Positions 36,806 to 44,550 of a stretch of 54,817 nucleotides of DNA are shown piece by piece. A program made the translations under genes and the position numbers. The notes under the pieces are model-generated. The model was not told where the DNA came from. It did no database searches and was given only the letters and a program-made list of their open reading frames with translations. Numbering within the stretch: position 1 is the stretch's first letter; each line of letters begins with the position of its first letter. The stretch is from Nocardia mexicana NBRC 108244. GTDB taxonomy: Bacteria; Actinomycetota; Actinomycetes; Mycobacteriales; Mycobacteriaceae. The stretch is taken from contig NZ_BDBV01000105.1 in assembly GCF_001613165.1 (NCBI RefSeq), forward strand, positions 1 through 54,817. Direction: 5' to 3'.

Positions 36806-38328
36806 GACTTCCCGCCCGATTCGGGTTGCCCGCCGGTGGTGCCTTCTTCGGCCCCGTCATCGACGCCCGTGTTCACTGCTCCGTCGCCCGAGTTCTCCTG
36901 CGCGCCTTCGTCTCCGGTTGCCCCGTGTGCGCCTGTGTTGCCGGTGATCTCATGCGCGCCGTCGTCTCCGATGGCCACGTGAGCGCCTTCGTCTCCGGTG
37001 GCCTGCGGCGCACCTTCGCTTCCGGTCGCCTCCTGTACGGCTGCGTCTCCGTTGGCCTCCCGCACACCTTCGGCGTCATCGGCCGCCACGATCGGCGTCG
37101 GCGCGGGATCGGTGCCGTCGACGTAGGTTTCGTAGGAGGTGTCCTCGGCCTCGGAGCGCACCTCGGCGAGCTTGGTCCGGATCGTCTCCGTCACCGAGTC
37201 GATGCTGAGCGAGCCGACGACCGCGCCGCGCCCGTCGGTGACGAGCGTCGCGCCCTGGCTGGCGGCGAGCATGGCGTCGAGCGCGTCGTTGAGAGTGGAG
37301 GATCGTGCGACCACGGGCAGCCGCCGATCGAGATAGTCGGAGACCTCCGGCTTACTCGCCACCTCCGCCAGGGTGGGCCACGAGCGCGGCCGCCCGGCCT
37401 CGTCGACGACCACGATCCAGCTGTGCCCGCTGGCCTTCGCGCGGGCGATCACCGGCTGCGCGGGCTCGCCGATCCGGGCGGTGACCACCTCGTCGCAGTC
37501 GACGTCGCGCACCCGCTGCACGGTGAGATACGCCAGCTTCGCACCCGATCCGACGAACTCCTCCACGAACGGCGTGGCCGGATCGGTCAGGATCTCCTCC
37601 GGGCTCCCGTACTGCTCGACGTGCCCGCCCTCGGACAGGATGAGCACCTTGTCGCCGAGCTTGGTGGCCTCCTCGAAATCGTGGGTCACGATCACGATGG
37701 TCTTGCCGAGTTCGTGCTGGATCCCGATCAGGCTGTCCTGCAGGCGAACCCGCGTGATCGGGTCGACCGCGCCGAACGGCTCGTCCATGAGCAGCACGGG
37801 CGGATCGGCCGCCAGCGCGCGGGCGACGCCGACCCGCTGCTGCTGGCCGCCGGACATATCCTTGGGCAGCCGGTCGGCGAAGGTGCCCGGATCGAGCCCG
37901 ACCAGATCGAGCAGATACTCGGTGCGCTCGGCGATCCGCTTCTTGTCCCACCCGAGCACCCGCGGGATCGCGCCGACGTTCTTGGCGACCGACCAGTGCG
38001 GAAACAGCCCGCCGGACTGGATCACGTACCCGATCGACTGCCGCAGCGTATCCGGATCCTCCCGGGTGACGTCGCGGCCGCCGATGAAGATCCGGCCCTC
38101 GGTCGGCTCGATCAACCGGTTGATCATCTTGAGCGTGGTCGTCTTGCCGCAGCCGGACGGCCCGACGAACGCGACGATCTTGCCCGCCTCGATCTCCAGG
38201 TCGAGGCGCTCCACCGCGGGCTTGTCCTGCCCCCGGTACCGCTTCACGACCGAGTCCAGGTGAATGGAGGCGCCGGTTACCTTGCGCTCCGGCGTTTCCG
38301 GAGCCGGCGGGCTGGCCACATCGGTCAT
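36802..38328 (-). CDS. Betaine-type ABC transporter ATPase with CBS domains and a repeat tail
   Basis: A 508-residue ATPase. Walker A is GPSGCGKT (56-63), the signature MSGGQQQRVGVAR is at 158-170, and Walker B is VLLMDEP (178-184). A CBS pair follows (about 265-395), as in OpuA/OpuC ATPases that sense ionic strength. Unusually, the last 86 residues, from about 423, are low-complexity. They include six nonapeptide repeats of the type xxATGDEGA, encoded by 27-bp units at 36902-37063. The tail is acidic and without hydrophobic stretches. The ATG at 38328 overlaps the upstream permease stop. Confidence 0.9.
   Translation of the reverse strand: MTDVASPPAPETPERKVTGASIHLDSVVKRYRGQDKPAVERLDLEIEAGKIVAFVGPSGCGKTTTLKMINRLIEPTEGRIFIGGRDVTREDPDTLRQSIGYVIQSGGLFPHWSVAKNVGAIPRVLGWDKKRIAERTEYLLDLVGLDPGTFADRLPKDMSGGQQQRVGVARALAADPPVLLMDEPFGAVDPITRVRLQDSLIGIQHELGKTIVIVTHDFEEATKLGDKVLILSEGGHVEQYGSPEEILTDPATPFVEEFVGSGAKLAYLTVQRVRDVDCDEVVTARIGEPAQPVIARAKASGHSWIVVVDEAGRPRSWPTLAEVASKPEVSDYLDRRLPVVARSSTLNDALDAMLAASQGATLVTDGRGAVVGSLSIDSVTETIRTKLAEVRSEAEDTSYETYVDGTDPAPTPIVAADDAEGVREANGDAAVQEATGSEGAPQATGDEGAHVAIGDDGAHEITGNTGAHGATGDEGAQENSGDGAVNTGVDDGAEEGTTGGQPESGGKS
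36902..37063. repeat. Six 27-bp coding repeats in the ATPase tail
   Basis: Units start at 36902, 36929, 36956, 36983, 37010 and 37037. On the plus strand most begin GCGCC(T/G)TCGTCTCCG. On the minus strand they encode nonapeptides such as PQATGDEGA, HVAIGDDGA and HEITGNTGA. The phase is kept, so copy number can change without a frameshift. Confidence 0.85.
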
Positions 38329-38969
38329 GAGAGTCCCTTTGCGATCGTGAGGCGTCCGAGCAGGACGAGGAGCGCGTCGAACACCAACGCGATGATGACG
38401 ATGAGGATGGTGCCGGTCAGCGCCATCTCGAGGGCATTGGCGCCGCCGAGCCGGGACAGGCCGTTGAAGATCAGCGATCCCAGGCCCGGTCCGAGGACGT
38501 AGGCGACGATGGCGGCGACGCCGACGATCATCTGCGTGGACACCCGGATCCCGGTCAGGATCACCGGCCAGGCGATCGGCAGTTCGACGGTCAGCAGGAT
38601 GCGCCAGCGCGAGAAGCCGATGCCCTGCGCGGATTCGATGACCGTGGCGGGCACCGACCGCAGGCCCACGATCGCGTTGCCGATCACCGGCAGCGCCGCG
38701 AAGAACGCCAGCATGACGAACGACGGGACCACGCCCAGCCCGAACGGGACCAGCAGCAGCGCCAGCAGCGCCAGCGACGGAATGGTCAGCATCACCCGGC
38801 TCGTGGTCAGCGACAGGGCCGACACCAGCGGCAGCCGATAGACCGCGACCGCGATCAGGACGGCGACGACCGTCCCGACCAAGACCGTCTGCAGCGCCAG
38901 GGAGGCGTGCTGATACGTCAGGAACGTCAGCAGCTCTCCCCGTCCCCGGACGTAGTTCCATAGATTCAC
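38325..38969 (-). CDS. Betaine-type ABC transporter permease
   Basis: A 214-residue membrane protein with about five or six helices. The EAA-like loop AQGIGFSRWRILLTVELPIAWPVILTGIRVS closely resembles the loop of its partner at 36.1-36.8 kb. It is first in the operon. The GTG at 38969 is preferred because GAGGGG lies 6 nt upstream and the product starts MNLWNYVRGRGELL, typical of the family. A TTG at 39026 extends the frame without a ribosome site. Its promoter was not identified with confidence in the 320-nt gene-free region upstream. Confidence 0.86.
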   Translation of the reverse strand: MNLWNYVRGRGELLTFLTYQHASLALQTVLVGTVVAVLIAVAVYRLPLVSALSLTTSRVMLTIPSLALLALLLVPFGLGVVPSFVMLAFFAALPVIGNAIVGLRSVPATVIESAQGIGFSRWRILLTVELPIAWPVILTGIRVSTQMIVGVAAIVAYVLGPGLGSLIFNGLSRLGGANALEMALTGTILIVIIALVFDALLVLLGRLTIAKGLS

Positions 38970-39215
38970 GGGATTCCCCTCGTCGGCCGCGGTCCGCACG
39001 TCGTCACCGAACGCGCGAGCCGTCAAAGGGTAATGGATATGGCGCGTTCGGCAATGGATGGCGCGCGGCGAGCGATCGCATGAATCGCCGGAATCGCGCG
39101 CATTTTCCGGCCGCTACCGGCGCTGGGGGCCATTCGTCACGAACCGATCCACAATTTCGCTCACGCCGAGTTCAAATACGGAAACCAAACCCGTTGCGGC
39201 GCAATCCTCCCAAGC

Positions 39216-39277
39216 ATTTCCGGCACACTTTTGGCCGGAATCCAGCGGGGGATTCCGGCCAAAAGCGTGCCGGAAAT
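39216..39277. repeat. Near-perfect 28-bp inverted repeat (palindromic family, copies 4 and 5)
   Basis: The left arm, 39216-39243, pairs with the right arm, 39250-39277, at 27 of 28 positions, around a 6-nt loop. Each arm contains TTCCGGC-N9-GCCGGAA, so the element matches the 14409-14475 structure. It lies between the stop of the MerR gene (39289, minus) and the start of the permease gene (38969, minus), so it may end MerR transcription. The rest of the gene-free stretch 38970-39288 shows no gene, only a short direct repeat (AATGGAT/GGCGCG) near 39040-39065. Confidence 0.8.
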
Positions 39278-39288
39278 GACGTCGGTGG

Positions 39289-40104
39289 TCAGCTCACATC
39301 GTCACCGGACCGCCGGTCCACGCTCGACCGCGGGTGCACTCGCTCGAGATTGGTCCAACCGGTCCAGCCGCGATCCCTCAGCAGTTCGATCAATCGGCGG
39401 GCGGGCGGCGCGGAGTCGAAGGCCAGCGTATCCAACAGCTGGGCGAAGGTCGGCTCGATGCCGGTATCGCCGAGGTAGTCCTCGCCCCGCTCCTCGGCGA
39501 TCCGTGTGAGATAGGCGGCCAGTTCGTCGGCCAGGCCGACCAGCTCCGGGTCGTCGCCGTCGCCGTCGCGGTCGAGGGCCCGGCCCAGGGTGAGATAGAA
39601 GCCGAGGAGCTGCGGGTCGGCCAGCTGTTCCCGCTTGCGTGCCACCCACTCCGCGACCCGCTCGGGCGAGTGCGCGGCCAAAGGGACCCAGCCGTCGCGT
39701 TCGACCCGGACGATCCGCTCGTCGACCCCGAGCGCGCGCAGCCGGTCCAGGAACTCCACCACCTCCGGCGGCAGCACCAGGTGGTCGCCGACGGCGAGCC
39801 GGGCGATCCGCTCGCGATGCCGCTGCCGCTCCCGGATCTCGGACCGCAGTCGCGCATCGATCTCCGCGACCGCGGCGGCGAACTCCTCGGGACCGGCCCG
39901 CAGCAGCTCCCGCACCCGCGACAGCGGGACACCGGCCTCGGCGAGGGTCCGGATCTTGATCAGTTCCACCGCGGCGCCGCCGTCATATCGCCGATAGCCC
40001 GAGTGGTCCCGTTCCGGCTCCGGCAGCAGCCCTTTGGCGTGATAGTGCCGCACCGCGCGCACCGTCACTCCGGCATAGGACGCCAGCTCACCGATGGTCA
40101 ACAT
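39289..40104 (-). CDS. MerR-family regulator (TipA-like N-terminus, long effector domain)
   Basis: A 271-residue regulator. The winged helix takes up residues 1-70 (MLTIGELASYAGVTVRAVRHYHAKGLLPEPERDHSGYRRY). A helical dimerisation segment follows (about 80-115). A 150-residue C-terminal domain of unknown ligand specificity ends the protein. It lies 12 nt downstream of the alpha/beta-hydrolase gene, and the two share the promoter at 40949-40980. That promoter carries a MerR-type dyad, so the protein probably activates its own operon. Confidence 0.86.
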   Translation of the reverse strand: MLTIGELASYAGVTVRAVRHYHAKGLLPEPERDHSGYRRYDGGAAVELIKIRTLAEAGVPLSRVRELLRAGPEEFAAAVAEIDARLRSEIRERQRHRERIARLAVGDHLVLPPEVVEFLDRLRALGVDERIVRVERDGWVPLAAHSPERVAEWVARKREQLADPQLLGFYLTLGRALDRDGDGDDPELVGLADELAAYLTRIAEERGEDYLGDTGIEPTFAQLLDTLAFDSAPPARRLIELLRDRGWTGWTNLERVHPRSSVDRRSGDDVS

Positions 40105-40116
40105 GGGCCCAGTCTC

Positions 40117-40941
40117 CTACAGCAGGTCGCCGCGGATGATCCCGGCGATCTCCGCGGCGTGGGTGCGAACGAGCCGGTGATCGGCGTCGATCCAGGAGGC
40201 GGTGACGTGCGACCGCTCCCGGAGGAGCCGCTCGATCCCGTTGCGCCAGTTCCGATTCCAGCGCCGCGTCCGCGCGTCGTCGCCGCCGCCCGCCATCGAG
40301 TTCGACATGATCATGCGGATCGGGCGATCGATCCTCCGGTAGCGATCGAGGATTTCCGACCGCACCGCGTCGATCTCGAGATTCAGGTCGAGAATTTCCT
40401 GCCCCGTGAGCAGCACCTGGCGTGGAGTACCCCGCGCGGCCTCGTGCTGCCTCGCCGAGTCGTCCCACAGGGCGCGGAACTCCGGCAGATCGTCCGCGGT
40501 GAGGAACGGTTCGGGCACCGGATTCGCGCCGTCGATGAGGACGAGTTCGGTTGCGGCGCCGGGATGTTCGGCCACATGGTGCACGGCCAGGTCCGCACCC
40601 AGCGAGTAGCCGACCAGCACGGGCGGTGCGGGCAGGTCGAGCGTCGACAACACGGCCGCGAGGTCGCCGAGGAACGCCTCGAAGGTGTACCGATCCGCGC
40701 CCGAGCTGCGCCCGTGCCCCCGCAGGTCGAAGGTCACGACGTCGTGGTCCCGCCGCAGCAGTTCGACCAGCTCGTGCAGATCGGCCTCCGTCGACAACAG
40801 CCCGGGACACAGGACCAACGGCCGCCCCCGCCCGCCCCGGGACACCGAAATCGCAACGCCGTCATGCTGAATCGTGTACCGCCGCAGCGCGGTGTCGGAC
40901 CGCCGCCCGCCGCTCGGCATCGCCGTGTTGTTCGCAGTCAT
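40117..40941 (-). CDS. Alpha/beta-hydrolase
   Basis: A 274-residue hydrolase. The nucleophile elbow is G-Y-S113-L-G. The oxyanion region is LVLCPGLLST. A His near the C-terminus (DADHRLVRTH) fits the catalytic His. The ATG at 40941 is chosen because the promoter places the transcription start on this codon, making the message leaderless; ATGs at 40950 and 40923 are alternatives. It is co-transcribed with the MerR gene. An esterase or lactone hydrolase acting on the compound sensed by the MerR protein is a simple guess. Confidence 0.84.
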   Translation of the reverse strand: MTANNTAMPSGGRRSDTALRRYTIQHDGVAISVSRGGRGRPLVLCPGLLSTEADLHELVELLRRDHDVVTFDLRGHGRSSGADRYTFEAFLGDLAAVLSTLDLPAPPVLVGYSLGADLAVHHVAEHPGAATELVLIDGANPVPEPFLTADDLPEFRALWDDSARQHEAARGTPRQVLLTGQEILDLNLEIDAVRSEILDRYRRIDRPIRMIMSNSMAGGGDDARTRRWNRNWRNGIERLLRERSHVTASWIDADHRLVRTHAAEIAGIIRGDLL

Positions 40942-40948
40942 ACCGATC

Positions 40949-40980
40949 ATGCTGAAACGTTGACCCTGGGTAAGGGTCAA
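40949..40980 (-). promoter_or_regulatory. MerR-type promoter: dyad inside a 20-nt spacer
   Basis: On the minus strand TTGACC (40980-40975) and CAGCAT (40954-40949) are 20 nt apart. The dyad TTGACCCT-N5-AGGGTCAA (40960-40980) overlaps the -35 and fills most of the spacer. An over-long spacer with a dyad is the hallmark of MerR-activated promoters. The predicted start falls at the ATG of the hydrolase gene. Confidence 0.7.
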
Positions 40981-41161
40981 GCGCCCGGACCCGTCCATGA
41001 CCAACGCTCCGGCCTGCGCTGACGGAAACCTGCGCTGTTGTCCCGACCGGCACTTCGAATCCGGCCTCCGCATCCACTATTCGGCCCAGGACGGCAGATG
41101 GTGCCGCGGAGAGGCGAAAAGTGAACGCGGAGGCCGGTTCGCACAAGCGAGCGGGACCTTC

Positions 41162-41584
41162 TCAGTCCTCGGCGACCACGACCTGGACATCGATATTGCC
41201 GCGCGTCGCGTTCGAGTAGGGGCACACCTGGTGGGCGCTGTCGGCCAGGGCCTGCGCCTCGTCGCGGGACAGGTGCGGCAGCGACACCTCGAGGGTGACC
41301 GCGAGCTGGAAGCCGCCGGACTCGTTGGGGCCGATGCCGACCTTCGCGCCGACCGCCGAATCGTCGATATTCGCCTGGGCCTGCTTGCCGACCAGCCGCA
41401 GCGCCGAATGGAAGCACGCGGCGTAGCCCGCCGCGAACAGCTGCTCCGGGTTGGTGCCTTCGCCGTTGCCGCCCATCTCCTTCGGAACCGACAGCGCCAC
41501 ATCGACCTTGCCGTCGGTGGTGCGGGCGTTTCCGTTGCGGCCGTCGCCGGTGGCCAGGGCCTCCGCGGTGTACAGGACCTTCAT
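41162..41584 (-). CDS. ohr: Organic hydroperoxide resistance protein (Ohr)
   Basis: A 140-residue OsmC/Ohr-family thiol peroxidase. The two catalytic cysteines are C57 (AACFHSA) and C121 (QVCPYSNATRGN), with R21 and E47 as the likely supporting pair. It reduces organic and fatty-acid hydroperoxides to alcohols. It lies 1 nt after the OhrR-type gene, so the two form an operon controlled by the operator at 42052-42071. Confidence 0.92.
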   Translation of the reverse strand: MKVLYTAEALATGDGRNGNARTTDGKVDVALSVPKEMGGNGEGTNPEQLFAAGYAACFHSALRLVGKQAQANIDDSAVGAKVGIGPNESGGFQLAVTLEVSLPHLSRDEAQALADSAHQVCPYSNATRGNIDVQVVVAED

Positions 41585-41585
41585 G

Positions 41586-42035
41586 TCAGTTCTCCTTCGA
41601 TCCGGTGTGGGCGAGCAGTGCCCCGGTCATGCGCCGCAGCGTTTCCCGCAGCGCACCGAGTTCTTCCAGTGACAGACCGGTGGCCGCGGCCATCGCCTCG
41701 GGGATATCGCACGCTTGCTCGCGCAGTGCGCGTCCCCGGCCGGTGAGCCGAATTTCGACGCGGCGCTCGTCGTCGGCCGAGCGGCTCCGCTCGATCAGCC
41801 CGGCGGCCTCCAATCGCTTCAGCAGCGGCGACAGCGTTCCCGAGTCCAAGGCGAGCGCCGCGGACAATTCCCCGACGCCTAGCCCGTCCTCCTCCCACAG
41901 CACCAGCATCACCAGATACTGCGGATACGTCAGCCCCAGCGCCTCGAGCTTCGGCCGATAGACCGCCGTCATAGCCCGCGACGCCGCATACAGCGGAAAG
42001 CACACTTGCTGGTCGAGCGCCAATTGATCGGTCAC
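41586..42035 (-). CDS. ohrR: MarR-family organic-peroxide sensor OhrR
   Basis: A 149-residue regulator. Near the N-terminus it carries QQVCFPLYAASR with C12, the reactive cysteine of OhrR proteins. The winged helix is at about 45-100 (LGVGELSAALALDSGTLSPLLKRLEAAGLI ... DERRVEIRLT). The GTG at 42035 is chosen because the TTG that starts the longer frame (42056) lies inside the operator dyad. It represses ohr until the cysteine is oxidised. Confidence 0.88.
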   Translation of the reverse strand: MTDQLALDQQVCFPLYAASRAMTAVYRPKLEALGLTYPQYLVMLVLWEEDGLGVGELSAALALDSGTLSPLLKRLEAAGLIERSRSADDERRVEIRLTGRGRALREQACDIPEAMAAATGLSLEELGALRETLRRMTGALLAHTGSKEN

Positions 42036-42051
42036 ACCAACCAAGCTAGCC

Positions 42052-42071
42052 CACAACTAAATTGTGCACAA
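42052..42071. promoter_or_regulatory. OhrR operator
   Basis: CACAA-CTAAA-TTGTG (42052-42066) and TTGTGCACAA (42062-42071) are overlapping dyads. They lie just upstream of the OhrR start in an AT-rich stretch. Further AATT steps follow at 42075. OhrR operators are AT-rich dyads with this TTG/CAA character. Confidence 0.6.
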
Positions 42072-42100
42072 CATAATTGCGCATGACCTACATCACCGGA

Positions 42101-42229
42101 TCAAGCCCACCGGTCGGTCAGCGCGCAAGAGCCCACCGGCCCGCGGTCACCCGCATGAGCCCACCGGCCCCCGGTCACCCAGCACGAGCCCACGGGCCCT
42201 TGTCATTCCGGCGCGCTTGTGGCCGGAAT
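42101..42229. repeat. About four 28-bp direct repeats ending in a palindromic element
   Basis: Units near 42101, 42129, 42157 and 42186 share GAGCCCACCGG or AAGCCCACCGG and, in three units, a GGTCA core. The last unit runs into ATTCCGGC-N9-GCCGGAAT (42205-42229), copy 6 of the palindromic family. No gene is supported between 42072 and 42251. The association of direct repeats with the palindrome parallels the 14.3-14.5 kb region. Confidence 0.65.
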
Positions 42230-42251
42230 CCACCAACGGCAGCGACAGGCT

Positions 42252-42632
42252 CTACCCCGACGACTCCCCCGCCGCGCGACGCCGGTCATCCTCGGCCCGC
42301 TGTATCTCCTGCCGCTTCGCCTCGCGGCGCTGCTGTTCCGCGCGTTCCCGCAGACCGCGCAGGAATTCCTCGTCGGCGGCCGGATCCTCCGGCACATAGC
42401 GGCCGGGGCGGTCGTACTCCGGATATGCGCCCGAGCCCGGCCGGAGAGTTGTCCGCACCGGACGTCCCAGCGCCAGCCACAGGAGCGCCCCGATCGTCGG
42501 CAGCACGAGGACGACCACCAGCCACAGACCCTTCGGCAGCTGCCGGATCTCCCCCTCCGGCGCCATGATCACATCGACCAGGCAATACACCCACAGCACC
42601 AGGGTTATCGCCCCCACCACGGCATACGGCAT
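42252..42632 (-). CDS. PLDc_N-domain membrane protein
   Basis: A 126-residue membrane protein. Two helices (about 4-22 and 37-57) carry the pattern of the PLDc_N domain (LWVYCLVDVIMAP ... LPKGLWLVVVLVLPTIGALLWLALGRP). A polar, Arg/Glu-rich helical tail follows. Members are common in actinomycetes, usually near the envelope, and have no known activity alone. It faces the OhrR gene across the repeat region. Confidence 0.82.
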   Translation of the reverse strand: MPYAVVGAITLVLWVYCLVDVIMAPEGEIRQLPKGLWLVVVLVLPTIGALLWLALGRPVRTTLRPGSGAYPEYDRPGRYVPEDPAADEEFLRGLRERAEQQRREAKRQEIQRAEDDRRRAAGESSG

Positions 42633-42732
42633 CGGACAGCTCTCCTCGCCTATTCCCCACCCGGCATGTCAGGCCGCAATTCTCGGCCCCACCCACCCGA
42701 ACCGCAAGTGCCGGAGCCCATCTTGTTGCGAG

Positions 42733-44019
42733 TCACGAAGGCTGGAGGGAGCCGGTGAGGTGGTCGTAGGCGACGTAGGCGTGGAGGCGGACGCCGGTGA
42801 CCAAGGTGTCGTCGTCGGCGTAGAAGTGCGGGTTGTGGTTGATGTACAGGCCGCGGCCGCCCGGGGTCGGGCGTGGCATGCCGTTGTCGTCGAGTTCGGC
42901 GTCCTGGACGCCGAGCGTCACGTACAGCCCGCCGTACTTGTTGACGAATTCGGAGACGTCGTCGTAGCCCAGCGTCGCCGCGGTCTCGACCACCTTGTCC
43001 GCGCCCACCACCTTGCGGAAGGTCGGCAGGCCCGCCTCCATCCACTGCGGCAGGTTGTGCACGGCGGGCACGTCCTGCAGGTATTCGACTGTGGCCGAAC
43101 AGTTGTAGGCCTGCGCGGTGTGCGTGGCCAGCGTCTCGAGCCGCTGCTGCACGTCGGACATGTCCGTCTCGATCGCGCAGCGGATGGTGCCCCACAGCGT
43201 CACGTGCTGTCCGATGATGTTGAACCGGCCCACATCCTCCACGTGCCCGATGGTCACCGTGACCGGATCGAAGGCATTGAGCTGCCGGTACAGCTGCCCG
43301 ATCCCGGTCAGCACCGCACCGGCCGCCGGCATCGGGTCGGTGCCCATCCAGGGCGTCGACCCGTGCACCTGCCGACCGGTGATGACGATCTTGGTCAGGC
43401 AGGAGGCGCCGAACTGGTTGCCGACGCGATATCCGATGTAGCCCTTGGGATACGGCGTGACGTGGAATCCGAACGCCATCGTCGGCTCGGGGTCCGCGCA
43501 GGCGCCCTGGGCGACCATCTCCCGCGCGCCGCCCGCCTCGTCCACCGGCGGCCCCTCCTCCGCGGGCTGGAATACGAAAAGTACTGTGCCCGGCAGCTTT
43601 TCACGCATACCCGCGAGCACGGTGGCCGCGCCCATGAGCATCGAGGTGTGGCAGTCGTGGCCGCACGCGTGGGACACCGGGAACGGGCCGCCCGGATAGT
43701 CCTCGTCCACCGCGTGCGAGGCGAACGGCACCCCGCACAGGTCCGGCACCGGCAGCGCATCGATATCGGCACGCAGGGCGATCACCCGGTCGCCGGGCAA
43801 CCCGCCCTTCAGCACACCGACGACCCCGTGCCCGGCGATGCCGGTGCGCACCTCGTCGAGCCGCAGCGACCGCAGATGATCGGCGATCAGCGCGGCGGTA
43901 TCGGTCTCCCGGTTCGACAGTTCGGGATGCTGGTGCAGGTGCTGGCGCCACCGCACCACCTGATCGGAGACCGCCGCCGCGGCCCGGTCGAACCCCTCGT
44001 AGATCGCGTTGTCGGTCAT
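42733..44019 (-). CDS. M20-family amidohydrolase
   Basis: A 428-residue enzyme of the HipO/IAA-amino-acid hydrolase group. The N-terminal helix has HLHQHPELSNRETD. Metal-site motifs are RADIDALP (D86) and HACGHDCHT (C119, H121). The dimerisation domain follows in the middle. The family removes acyl groups from N-acyl amino acids or similar amides. GGGAG lies 5 nt before the ATG at 44019, so the longer upstream frame is not used. It lies 41 nt after a small gene on the same strand. Confidence 0.9.
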   Translation of the reverse strand: MTDNAIYEGFDRAAAAVSDQVVRWRQHLHQHPELSNRETDTAALIADHLRSLRLDEVRTGIAGHGVVGVLKGGLPGDRVIALRADIDALPVPDLCGVPFASHAVDEDYPGGPFPVSHACGHDCHTSMLMGAATVLAGMREKLPGTVLFVFQPAEEGPPVDEAGGAREMVAQGACADPEPTMAFGFHVTPYPKGYIGYRVGNQFGASCLTKIVITGRQVHGSTPWMGTDPMPAAGAVLTGIGQLYRQLNAFDPVTVTIGHVEDVGRFNIIGQHVTLWGTIRCAIETDMSDVQQRLETLATHTAQAYNCSATVEYLQDVPAVHNLPQWMEAGLPTFRKVVGADKVVETAATLGYDDVSEFVNKYGGLYVTLGVQDAELDDNGMPRPTPGGRGLYINHNPHFYADDDTLVTGVRLHAYVAYDHLTGSLQPS

Positions 44020-44060
44020 CAGGACTCCCGATCGGTCGGTCCGGTACGGCCGGACTCCGG

Positions 44061-44414
44061 TTACCGAATACCCTGTGGCGCTTCGATATTCCGCCCCGGC
44101 GTCGGCAGCGTGGCCGGGAGCGGCACGCCGTCGACGACGGTCCCGGTGACGTCCGCGCCGAGATCGTAATCGCTGCCGCGGAACGGATCTCCGCGGTGCA
44201 GGGCCCAGTGCACGGCCACGGCGGGATCGTGGCCCCAGCGGCGCCGGGCATCGGTGAGGACGTGCTCGACCAGCCCGCCCAGATCCTCCGCGGTCCGCTC
44301 GCAGCGCAGCTTCCCGTCCAGCATCCCCCACTCGGCGCTCCAGCCGAGCTCGTCGGGGTCGACGTCGCGGAACAGCGCGATCTCGACGATCCCGGGCAGC
44401 TCCTCCTCGGTCAT
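44061..44414 (-). CDS. Hypothetical protein
   Basis: A 117-residue acidic protein (EEELPGIVEIALFRDVDPDELGWSAEWG ... VLTDARRRWGHDPAVAVHW) with no signal peptide, membrane segment or motif that I recognise. It is just upstream of the M20 amidohydrolase on the same strand. The 136 nt between it and the divergent GH43-like gene should hold both promoters; none stands out. Confidence 0.55.
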   Translation of the reverse strand: MTEEELPGIVEIALFRDVDPDELGWSAEWGMLDGKLRCERTAEDLGGLVEHVLTDARRRWGHDPAVAVHWALHRGDPFRGSDYDLGADVTGTVVDGVPLPATLPTPGRNIEAPQGIR

Positions 44415-44550
44415 GGCACCCGATCCTGCCTGATCCCCGCGGAAGTTCCGGGGACATCCGGCGGCGGGTTTCGAGCGTGTCCGCCCGGGGCGCGCCGCGA
44501 ATCACGGCGTGTTGCCGGATGGTTGCGGTCGGCCGTGTTCTCATTTTGAG

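Noticed and set aside
35094..36860. Long N-terminal extension of the betaine-binding lipoprotein
   Set aside because: The extra residues are a shadow of the permease gene, and the lipoprotein signal peptide begins at 36071.
36802..38961. N-terminal extension of the transporter ATPase beyond 38328
   Set aside because: It overlaps the upstream permease in another frame. The ATG at 38328 sits in an ATGA overlap and gives the usual family start.
39058..39279. Small plus-strand open frame over the 39.2 kb hairpin
   Set aside because: The translation is low-complexity and ends in the repeat; no start signal is seen.
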